From Acidobacteriota bacterium (GTDB lineage: Bacteria > Acidobacteriota > Aminicenantia > UBA2199), in assembly GCA_028749105.1 (NCBI GenBank), contig JAQUQF010000066.1, positions 1 to 8,414 of the forward strand: DNA of 8,414 nucleotides. Reading direction: 5' to 3'. Shown here piece by piece: positions 1-5,866 of this stretch (position 1 is its first letter; each line of letters opens with the position of its first letter). The notes beneath the pieces are model-generated. The model saw only the letters and a list, made by a program, of their open reading frames with translations. It was not told the origin of the DNA and did not search any database. The translations under genes and the position numbers were made by a program.

Positions 1-358
1 CCGGGAAGGCGTGTTCATAAGCAACGTCGTCAAGTGCCGGCCGCCCAACAACCGCGAGCCCCTGAAGGATGAAGTGGACGCCTGCCTGCCCTTCCTGCAG
101 CGGCAGATCGACGTCCTCAGGCCCAAAGTCATCGTCTGCCTGGGCAAAGTCGCCCTGAACAACATGCTGGGCACCAGCCACAGCATGGGCCGCATCCGCG
201 GCCAGATCCTGAGCTTCAACGGCATCCCGCTGCTGCCCACCTACCACCCGGCCTTCATCTTGCACAAGCGCGACAAGGAGGAGATTTCCAAGGCCAAGTG
301 GGAAGTGTGGGAAGACATGCAGAAGGTCCTGGCCCTGCTCGGCGAAAAGCGACCTTGA
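1..358 (+). CDS. Uracil-DNA glycosylase, family 4 (Fe-S type), C-terminal part
   Basis: The reading frame is open from base 2, so the gene is cut by the window edge; GTG at 11 is an internal valine (context REGVFISN), not a start. About 118 residues remain. Family-4 UDGs remove uracil from DNA as the first step of base excision repair and carry a [4Fe-4S] cluster held by four cysteines. Visible here are the NVVKCRPPNNR block with one cluster cysteine (codon 35-37), the next one 16 residues on (codon 83-85, DACLPFL; C-x15-C spacing), the VIVCLGKVAL strand, and the C-terminal TYHPAFIL loop (around 242-262) that corresponds to the DNA-minor-groove/active-site HP motif. The N-terminal GEAPG water-activating motif and the first two cysteines lie outside the window. 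The stop codon overlaps the start of the PriA-like gene, so the two are probably co-transcribed and translationally coupled. The family call is confident; activity cannot be judged from the fragment. Confidence 0.9.
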   Translation, partial: REGVFISNVVKCRPPNNREPLKDEVDACLPFLQRQIDVLRPKVIVCLGKVALNNMLGTSHSMGRIRGQILSFNGIPLLPTYHPAFILHKRDKEEISKAKWEVWEDMQKVLALLGEKRP

Positions 359-2241
359 AGATCAGCGTCTCCTTATCCTATAACCTCTTCGAGCCCCTGA
401 CCTACCGGGCGCCGGACATCCCGGGCCTGGAACCCGGCGCGCGCGTGCTGGTGCCGCTGGGCCGGCGTGTCGTCCTCGGCTGGGTGGTCGGCATGGACTC
501 GCCATACCGCGGACGCCTGAAGAGCATCATCGGCATCATCGACGACCCGTTCCTCCCCGGGCCGGGCCTTCTGGAGTTCGCTTGCCAGGCCGCCTCCGCC
601 TATTTCACTTCGGCAGGCGGCATCCTTGACCTCTGCCTCCCGCCCAATCAGAAAAACCCCAAGGGGCTGCGCCTGCTGACGAGCGCCGGCGAGGGTAGCG
701 GGCGCAAGCTGGGCGAATTTTCTCCCGGAGAGCTCGAGCGGCTTGCCGCGACCGGTCCGCTGCGTTTTTCCTTCAAAAATCCTTCTCCGCCGGCGCCCGT
801 TCCGGCCCCCTTCGCCGGAGAAAGCGCCTCCCCTCCTTCACGCCTGCTCCTGAGCCCGCGGCGCGACCAGGAGTACCGCGATACCTGCGAGCAGGCCCTG
901 GCCGGAGGCGGCAGCGTCATTCTTGTGGTTCCCGATATTGCCACGGCCCGTTATTGGCACTCCGTCCTCCCCGGCGTCGATCCCTACCATTCCGGGATCA
1001 CGCCCGCAGCCAGGGAGAAGACCTGGCGCCTGTACCGGCAGGGGAAGAACGGCATCGTCTGCGGCGGCCTGGCGGCCCTGGCCCTGCCGCTGGTCCGGCC
1101 GGCGCTGCTGATCATCGACCGCTCGGCGTCATCGCTGTACCGCCACAGCCCGGGCTCCCCTTTCCGGGTCGACCACCTGGCCGAAATCCGCGCCAAAACG
1201 GCGGGCATCCCCCTGCTTCGCGGCGGCGATTCCCACAACTGCGCCACCTATGCGGAAAGGGAGGGCAACGTCCCGGACGACCGGCGGCGGCAGCGGGGGA
1301 TCGGCAGCCAGGTCCATATGCTGAAAGGGCGTGAGCGCGGCATCCCGGCGGAGATCGTGGACCTGGTCCGCGACAATTTCCTGGCCGGGAAAAAGACATT
1401 GGTCCTGGTCAACCGCATCCAGCCGGCCGTGCACCTGTTCTGCGCGGCCTGCCGCCGCATCGCCGCCTGCCCGCGCTGCGGCGGGATCCTGCAGGCCGAC
1501 GCGGAGCAGAACGCCTCCTGCCGGCGCTGCTCCTACCGCCAGCAGGCGCTGGCGGACTGCCCGCGCTGCGGCAGTCCCCTGGAGCCGCTGCACGACATCA
1601 GCATCGAGTCCCTGGCCACGGCCGTGGAACGCGTGTGCGGCGAGGAGGCCGTGCTGACCCTGACCGCCCAGGAGCTCAAGGACCCCGCCTCAGCGGTGGC
1701 CGCCACTGCCGGGCGCCCCGTCGTCATCGCCACCCTCGCCGCACTCAGCCCGCACTTTGCCGGCATGTTCGCCGCCGCCGTCTGGATCAAGCCCGAGTCC
1801 TTCTTCGCCATGGAGGAACACGATGCCGCCGAGATGATCCATGCCTGCGGCGCCGAGATCGCGGCGACGCTGGTTGACGGCGGCGAATTGCACGTCTTTT
1901 CGGTCTTTCACTTCCACTATGCGCTGCAGCACCTTCTGGACGAGGCGACATTTTTCGAGCGCGAGCTGAAATACCGGCAATGGTTCATGCTCCCCCCGTT
2001 TGCCGGCGTGTACGAGCTGGAGCTGCGCGGCCCGGGTCTGCGCGACCTGGGAGCAGCCATGCGCGGGCTGTACAGTCGACATCGCGAGGAGCTGCAGATC
2101 AAGCGCGCCTATCTGGTCTCGCGGCAGCCCCAGAGGGGGAGCTACCGCGGGGTCCTGGAACTGCACGCCCGGGCGGAGAAGATCGTTGAGGCCGGATTGC
2201 ACCGCATCCGCAAGAGCGCCTTGCGGCGCATCGCCGGCTAA
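355..2241 (+). CDS. priA: PriA-family primosomal protein N' lacking all helicase motifs
   Basis: PriA normally reloads the replicative helicase at stalled forks and is a 3'-5' superfamily-2 helicase. I chose TTG 355 because the family N-terminus begins directly there (ISVSLSYNLFEPLTYRAP) and it overlaps the UDG stop as TTGA; GTG 298 would only add translated UDG sequence. This gives 628 residues, against 732 in E. coli. The 3'-DNA-binding domain (about 2-105), a Pro-rich stretch (about 143-162), the helicase-like region (about 163-350), the zinc site and the C-terminal domain (FFERELKYRQWFMLPPF, 533-549) follow family order. The eight zinc cysteines are all present: 363, 366, 372, 375, 389, 392, 402, 405, with PriA spacing. 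However, Walker A (GVTGSGKTE) reads SPRRDQE at about 167-173, DEEH reads DRSA at 255-258, and the GSATPS, GTQMIAKG and QVAGRAGR motifs are unrecognisable. The frame is intact without stops, so this looks like a maintained ATPase-dead protein. No strong Shine-Dalgarno precedes TTG. Confidence 0.88.
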   Translation: MKISVSLSYNLFEPLTYRAPDIPGLEPGARVLVPLGRRVVLGWVVGMDSPYRGRLKSIIGIIDDPFLPGPGLLEFACQAASAYFTSAGGILDLCLPPNQKNPKGLRLLTSAGEGSGRKLGEFSPGELERLAATGPLRFSFKNPSPPAPVPAPFAGESASPPSRLLLSPRRDQEYRDTCEQALAGGGSVILVVPDIATARYWHSVLPGVDPYHSGITPAAREKTWRLYRQGKNGIVCGGLAALALPLVRPALLIIDRSASSLYRHSPGSPFRVDHLAEIRAKTAGIPLLRGGDSHNCATYAEREGNVPDDRRRQRGIGSQVHMLKGRERGIPAEIVDLVRDNFLAGKKTLVLVNRIQPAVHLFCAACRRIAACPRCGGILQADAEQNASCRRCSYRQQALADCPRCGSPLEPLHDISIESLATAVERVCGEEAVLTLTAQELKDPASAVAATAGRPVVIATLAALSPHFAGMFAAAVWIKPESFFAMEEHDAAEMIHACGAEIAATLVDGGELHVFSVFHFHYALQHLLDEATFFERELKYRQWFMLPPFAGVYELELRGPGLRDLGAAMRGLYSRHREELQIKRAYLVSRQPQRGSYRGVLELHARAEKIVEAGLHRIRKSALRRIAG

Positions 2242-2249
2242 TGCGGAAA

Positions 2250-2281
2250 ACCTTGTTGCAGCGGCGGACGTATAACAAGGT
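2250..2281. repeat. Inverted repeat / possible hairpin upstream of ABC operon
   Basis: An 8-bp perfect inverted repeat (ACCTTGTT at 2250-2257, AACAAGGT at 2274-2281), extendable by a G-U pair, encloses about 14-16 nt and begins 8 nt after the priA-like stop. No T-run follows on the + strand, so it is not a standard intrinsic terminator. A TATAAC box lies at 2271-2276 on the 3' arm but has no -35 box at 15-18 nt. It may be an RNA hairpin, a protein-binding site, or chance. The rest of the 85-bp gap shows no clear promoter. Confidence 0.4.
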
Positions 2282-2315
2282 CGAGCCGCGATCACGCCAC
2301 ATTATCAACTTATGC

Positions 2316-2321
2316 AAGGAG
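2316..2321 (+). promoter_or_regulatory. Ribosome binding site deciding the ABC ATPase start
   Basis: AAGGAG sits 5 nt before ATG 2327. An in-frame ATG at 2312 lies just upstream of, and partly adjoining, this site, so it has no Shine-Dalgarno of its own and would add only five residues. The site therefore selects ATG 2327. Confidence 0.8.
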
Positions 2322-2326
2322 TCCTC

Positions 2327-3238
2327 ATGAGTGAATTGGCATTGTCATTGAAGAACCTGGTCAAGGATTTCGACGGCAAAAGGGCCGTGGACAACATCTC
2401 CTTCACGGCCAACAGAGGCGAGATCCTTGGGCTGCTGGGCCCCAACGGCGCCGGCAAGACCACGACCATCCGCATGGTCATGGACATCATTGCCCCGGAT
2501 GCCGGCAGCGTCGAGATCATGGGCGAGCCCTTCTCGGAAAAAATGAAGGACCGCATCGGCTACCTGCCCGAGGAACGCGGCCTCTACCGCAAGCTGAAGG
2601 TGATGGACACGCTGCTCTTCTTCGGCGAGCTGAAGAGCATGAAGGCCGCGGCCGTCCGCGAGCGCGGCCGCCGGCTGCTGAAGCAGTTCCAGCTGGAGGG
2701 CTACGAGGAAAAGAAGGTGGAGGAGCTCTCCAAGGGCATGGCGCAAAAGCTCCAGTTCATCATGACCATCCTGCACGACCCGGAGCTGCTCATCCTGGAC
2801 GAGCCCTTTTCCGGCCTCGACCCGCTGAACATCGAGCTGGTCATGGACATCATCCTGGCCCACAAACGCGCCGGCAAGACCATCATCTACTCCACGCACC
2901 TGATGGAATACGCCGAAAAGACGGTCGATGCGCTGGTGATGATCGACAAGGGCCGCAAGGTCCTGGACGGCACCCTGGCCGCGGTCAAGGCCGAATACGG
3001 CCAGAAGTTCGTCAAGGTGCAGTACGAGGGCGACGCCCGCTTTGTGGGCGGCTTGCCCTATGTCCGCTCATGCCGCGATTCGGGCCACGAAATGGAGGTC
3101 GAGCTGGACGACCTGTCCAAGTGCGAGCAGCTGCTGCGCGACCTGCTGGGCAAGGTGGCGGTCAAAGGCTTTCAACTCAGCGAGCCGTCGCTGCAGAACA
3201 TTTTCATCCGCAAGGCCCAGGAGGGGAAAGGAGCATGA
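2327..3238 (+). CDS. ABC transporter ATPase, NatA/YhaQ type
   Basis: This 303-residue cytoplasmic ATPase should drive the ABC-2 permease encoded next. The Walker A loop is GPNGAGKT (38-45), Walker B is LLILDEP (154-160) followed by the D-loop SGLDP, and the switch histidine is H191 (STHLMEYAE). Two positions are typical of the NatA/YhaQ branch rather than of ABC proteins at large: the Q-loop reads IGYLPEERGLY (77-87) with Glu in place of Gln, and the signature reads LSKGM (134-138) instead of LSGGQ. About 90 residues after the nucleotide-binding domain (from about 215) form the extra C-terminal domain (DUF4162-like) of this branch, which matches the length of about 300 seen in YhaQ rather than about 246 in NatA. 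The last codon overlaps the permease start as ATGA, which implies tight co-translation. NatAB of Bacillus exports sodium; the substrate here cannot be read from sequence. Confidence 0.93.
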   Translation: MSELALSLKNLVKDFDGKRAVDNISFTANRGEILGLLGPNGAGKTTTIRMVMDIIAPDAGSVEIMGEPFSEKMKDRIGYLPEERGLYRKLKVMDTLLFFGELKSMKAAAVRERGRRLLKQFQLEGYEEKKVEELSKGMAQKLQFIMTILHDPELLILDEPFSGLDPLNIELVMDIILAHKRAGKTIIYSTHLMEYAEKTVDALVMIDKGRKVLDGTLAAVKAEYGQKFVKVQYEGDARFVGGLPYVRSCRDSGHEMEVELDDLSKCEQLLRDLLGKVAVKGFQLSEPSLQNIFIRKAQEGKGA

Positions 3239-4542
3239 AGAAGATCATCGCCGTCATCAAGAAGGAATACAAGATCATCGTCAAGAAAAAGTCGTTCATC
3301 ATCATGACCGTGCTGACGCCGGTGCTGATGGCCGGCATGATGTTCGTGCCGGTCCTGCTGATGAAGATGGGCCGCACCGAGAAGAAGATCGCCGTTGCCG
3401 ACTACGCCGGCGGCTACTACCAGGAGCTGAGCGCCAAGCCGGCGGCAAAGAAGGAAGTAAAGAAGGGCGGCATCGATCTCGACGCCATGGACAGCCCGCA
3501 GATGCCGGAGGAGGCGGGCCGCATCACCTTCCAGGCCGTGACCCTGGAAGGCCGCGACGCCGCCGCCCTGGTGAAGGAATTCGAGCAAAGGGTGCTGAAA
3601 AAGGAGATCGACGGCCTGCTGCTCATCCCGGCCGACGTCAAGGCCAGCCGCCAGGTCTCCTATTACTCGACGTCGGTCTCCGACTTCACCACGATCAAGT
3701 TCATCGAGTCCACCCTGCGCACGGCCATTTCCAAGCAGCTGCTGCTGGAGAAGCAGATCGACCCGACGGTGGTGGACGAGGCCACCCGCGAGATCAACAT
3801 GGAGACCTTCAAGGTCAAGAAGGAGGGGACGACCAAGTCCGACTCGGGCATGGACTACATGATGTCGCTGTTCATGATCGTCATCCTCTTCATGGTCCTG
3901 ATCAACTACGGCCAGATGATCATGCGCGGCGTGCTCGAGGAGAAGACCAGCCGCATCTCCGAGCTGCTCATCGCCTCGGCGCGCTCGACGCAGATCTTCT
4001 ACGGCAAGCTGCTGGGCATCGGCCTGGCCGGCCTGACCCAGGTCGCCCTGTGGATCCTGCTGGGGGCCATTCTGGTGTCGCGCTTCTCGGGCATGATCGA
4101 TGCGGCCATCCTCTCCTTCCTGACCCCCGAGATCGCCCTCTATTTCGTCGTCTTCTTCATCCTCGGCTTTTTCATCTACGCCATCCCCTACGCCTTCATC
4201 GGCGCCGCGGTGAACACCGACCAGGAGGCGCAGCAGTTCGCCTCGGTCCTGTCGGTGCTGATCATCGTCCCCTACATCCTCGGCATCTCGGCGCTGCAGA
4301 ACCCGAACTCGGCGCTGACCGTGGGAGCTTCGCTCTTCCCCCTCTTCTCCCCCATCCTCATGTTCATGCGCATCACCGCCGCCCTCCCGCCGCTGTGGCA
4401 GGTCCTGACGTCGATCGGCCTCTGCATCCTCACCATCTGGGGGCTGGCCTGGCTGGGGGCCAAGATCTTCCGCGTGGGCATGCTGATGTACGGCAAGAAG
4501 CCCTCATTGGGAGAAATGCTGCGCTGGATCCGGTACAAATAG
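3235..4542 (+). CDS. ABC-2 type permease, NatB/YhaP type
   Basis: This 435-residue inner-membrane protein is the partner of the preceding ATPase. It has one N-terminal membrane segment (about 20-43), a hydrophilic, Lys/Glu-rich extracytoplasmic domain of about 160 residues (about 45-205), then a bundle of roughly five or six segments (about 208-230, 258-282, 300-325, 335-356, 362-382, 386-412). Between the second and third segments is the ABC-2 coupling motif, read as EEKTSRISELLIASARST followed by GKLLGIG, typical of NatB and its relatives. ATG 3235 overlaps the ATPase stop; GAGGGG at 3221-3226 gives a ribosome site at 8 nt, with AAGGAG at 3228-3233 too close to use. A longer in-frame ORF from 3070 only re-reads the ATPase gene in another frame. 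Exporter architecture is clear; the substrate (sodium, peptide, drug or lipid) is unknown. Confidence 0.9.
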   Translation: MKKIIAVIKKEYKIIVKKKSFIIMTVLTPVLMAGMMFVPVLLMKMGRTEKKIAVADYAGGYYQELSAKPAAKKEVKKGGIDLDAMDSPQMPEEAGRITFQAVTLEGRDAAALVKEFEQRVLKKEIDGLLLIPADVKASRQVSYYSTSVSDFTTIKFIESTLRTAISKQLLLEKQIDPTVVDEATREINMETFKVKKEGTTKSDSGMDYMMSLFMIVILFMVLINYGQMIMRGVLEEKTSRISELLIASARSTQIFYGKLLGIGLAGLTQVALWILLGAILVSRFSGMIDAAILSFLTPEIALYFVVFFILGFFIYAIPYAFIGAAVNTDQEAQQFASVLSVLIIVPYILGISALQNPNSALTVGASLFPLFSPILMFMRITAALPPLWQVLTSIGLCILTIWGLAWLGAKIFRVGMLMYGKKPSLGEMLRWIRYK

Positions 4543-4561
4543 AAAAAGAGATTTTCGTCTT

Positions 4562-4587
4562 GCGGGCGGGCTTGAAACCCGCCGCTA
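4562..4587. repeat. GGCGGG/CCCGCC palindrome in convergent gap
   Basis: GGCGGG (4565-4570) and CCCGCC (4578-4583) form a 6-bp GC-only stem around CTTGAAA. The unit resembles the GGGTTTGAAACCC-centred palindromes that occur as dispersed intergenic repeats in some uncultured bacterial genomes (from memory, not checked). Its last bases (CTA, 4585-4587) are the stop codon of the minus-strand phosphofructokinase gene. It may act as a transcription barrier between converging genes, but neither strand has an immediate U-tract; on the minus strand CTCTTTTTC lies about 12 nt beyond the stem. Confidence 0.55.
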
Positions 4588-5784
4588 CTCTGATAATTTA
4601 TAGGACAGGGCTTCCTTCAGTTCGAAGAAGTCGCTGCCCTTGGGCACGTTGCGCAGCTTGGTCAGCAGGGTCTGCGGGTCGATCAGCTGCTCGAAGGGGA
4701 CGCCGACGATCGAAAAATTGTCCGAGACCGAGACCATGCAGCCGAATTGCCGGTTCTTGAACAGCTTGTAGGCCCCGAAGCCGAGCATGCTGGCCAGCAC
4801 CACGTCGAAGCTGATGGGCAGCGCGTTGCGGGTCTCGTAGCCGACCTGCTTGTAGATGATCTTCTTCTTGCGCCCGGTCCGCTCCCTGTAGATCTCCTCG
4901 GCGGCATCGCGCACGACCCGGCCCACCTCGGCCGTGCCGAGGATGACGTTGCCGTGGCGATCCTTCTCGGTCGGCCGGTATTTCTCCGGCAGATGGTCCG
5001 CCAGTCCCTCGGCCACGCAGATCACGCCGTAATATTTGTTGTTCTTCTCGCGCCAGAGCATGGTGTCGACGATGCGTTCGGCCAGCTTGTCGATGTCCAG
5101 GACCTCGTCCTCGACATCCTCGGTGGAGACCATCATCACCGCCTCGCCGGCGATGCCGGCGGCGTAGGTCAGCCAGCCCGCCTTGCGCCCCATCAGCTCC
5201 ACGATGAAATAGGAGCTGGTGCTCTCGGCGTCGGCTTTCAGGTTGAGCAGCGCCTCCTGGCTGGCCTGGACGCTGCTCCAGTAGCCGAAGGTCCAGGCGA
5301 TGCCGAAGTAGTCGTTGTCGATGGTCTTGGGAATGTGGATCACCGGCAGGCCGAGCCGGTACAAAAAGTTGGCCGTTTTCAGCGTGTCGTCGCCGCCGAT
5401 GGTGATCAGGCAGCCGACATCCAGGCTGTCGAGCGCCTCGAGGATATGCAGCAGCCTTTTGTTCTTTTCGGGATCTTCCAGGTCCTGCGGCGATTGGATC
5501 AGGCGGCCGGGATTGGCCCGCGATGTCTTCAGGAACACGCCGCGGCGGTTGCGGATGCGCGAGATGCTGGTGTCGAGCACCTGGTAATGGACGCTGGGCG
5601 ACAGGCAGTAGCGGTTCTTCTTGTCGTAATCCTCCAGGAACTCGAAACCGTAAAAAATGCCGATGATGGGCACCTTGGCGTTGAGGAAATTGAGGGCCAC
5701 CGAGGAGATGACGGCGTTGGCCGACGGCGCCGGCCCGCCAGAGAACAGGATCGCCGCTTTCTTGCGGTTGGTGAAATCGAACAT
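4585..5784 (-). CDS. pfp: 6-phosphofructokinase, pyrophosphate-dependent type
   Basis: The 399-residue product phosphorylates fructose 6-phosphate to the 1,6-bisphosphate in glycolysis; the cytosolic PPi enzyme is reversible. Family blocks are in order: phosphate-binding SGGPAPSANAVI (15-26), GGDDT (130-134), PKTIDND (152-158) with probable catalytic Asp156, ELMGRKAGW (196-204) for the sugar phosphate, and VGYETRNALPISFD near the C-terminus. In ATP enzymes the two diagnostic positions are Gly (GGDGS and PGTIDND); here they are Asp133 and Lys153, the pair established as marking PPi-dependent enzymes. The usual Gly after GGxxP is Ser21-Ala22, which is unusual. Length fits the roughly 400-residue PPi group better than the 320-residue ATP group. 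No Shine-Dalgarno precedes ATG 5784, but a promoter ends 7 nt before it, which suggests a leaderless mRNA. The gene follows the M20 peptidase by 82 bp and its stop lies in a palindromic repeat. Confidence 0.92.
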   Translation of the reverse strand: MFDFTNRKKAAILFSGGPAPSANAVISSVALNFLNAKVPIIGIFYGFEFLEDYDKKNRYCLSPSVHYQVLDTSISRIRNRRGVFLKTSRANPGRLIQSPQDLEDPEKNKRLLHILEALDSLDVGCLITIGGDDTLKTANFLYRLGLPVIHIPKTIDNDYFGIAWTFGYWSSVQASQEALLNLKADAESTSSYFIVELMGRKAGWLTYAAGIAGEAVMMVSTEDVEDEVLDIDKLAERIVDTMLWREKNNKYYGVICVAEGLADHLPEKYRPTEKDRHGNVILGTAEVGRVVRDAAEEIYRERTGRKKKIIYKQVGYETRNALPISFDVVLASMLGFGAYKLFKNRQFGCMVSVSDNFSIVGVPFEQLIDPQTLLTKLRNVPKGSDFFELKEALSYKLSE

Positions 5785-5791
5785 AGCACCG

Positions 5792-5820
5792 ATGGTAGCG
5801 AATTTTCACCGGCCTGTCAA
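5792..5820 (-). promoter_or_regulatory. Sigma70-type promoter of the phosphofructokinase gene
   Basis: Read on the minus strand, a perfect -35 TTGACA (5820-5815) is followed by exactly 17 nt and a -10 TACCAT (5797-5792, 4 of 6). Only 7 nt separate the -10 box from ATG 5784, so transcription should begin at or one base before the start codon. A 5-bp inverted repeat (CCGGC 5809-5813, GCCGG 5821-5825) brackets the -35 box and could be an operator, though such short arms may be chance in GC-rich DNA. Confidence 0.65.
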
Positions 5821-5866
5821 GCCGGCGCCAGGGGAATTTTTTCGTGCCGGCAGCAGGTTTCGCGCC

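Noticed and set aside
298..354. N-terminal extension of the PriA-like gene to GTG 298
   Set aside because: These 19 codons are UDG coding sequence read in another frame and have no PriA-like content; the family N-terminus starts directly after TTG 355.
1441..1575. CxxC-rich segment as a separate small zinc-ribbon gene
   Set aside because: The eight cysteines are in frame and match PriA zinc-site spacing exactly, so they belong to the PriA-like protein.
2271..2276. TATAAC as a -10 box for the ABC operon
   Set aside because: No acceptable -35 hexamer occurs 15-18 nt upstream; it may still be part of the inverted repeat.
1690..2295. Antisense ORF opposite the 3' half of the PriA-like gene (also 1129-1593 and 2345-2899)
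   Set aside because: These are antisense shadows of GC-rich codons with no recognisable domains and no ribosome sites.
4543..4584. Intrinsic terminator for the ABC operon
   Set aside because: The hairpin is GC-rich but is followed on the + strand by TACTCTGATAA rather than a T-run, so I list it as a palindrome only.
3042..4760. Long + strand ORFs in alternative frames (3042-4760, 4747-6024, 5657-7000)
   Set aside because: They overlap well-supported genes, have no family motifs, and show the Arg/Gly/Ala/Pro-rich composition of alternative frames in GC-rich DNA.
5821..5851. GCCGGC ... GCCGGC inverted repeat downstream of the peptidase gene as a terminator
   Set aside because: The arms are themselves 6-bp palindromes, common in GC-rich DNA, the loop is 19 nt, and no T-run follows on the minus strand.
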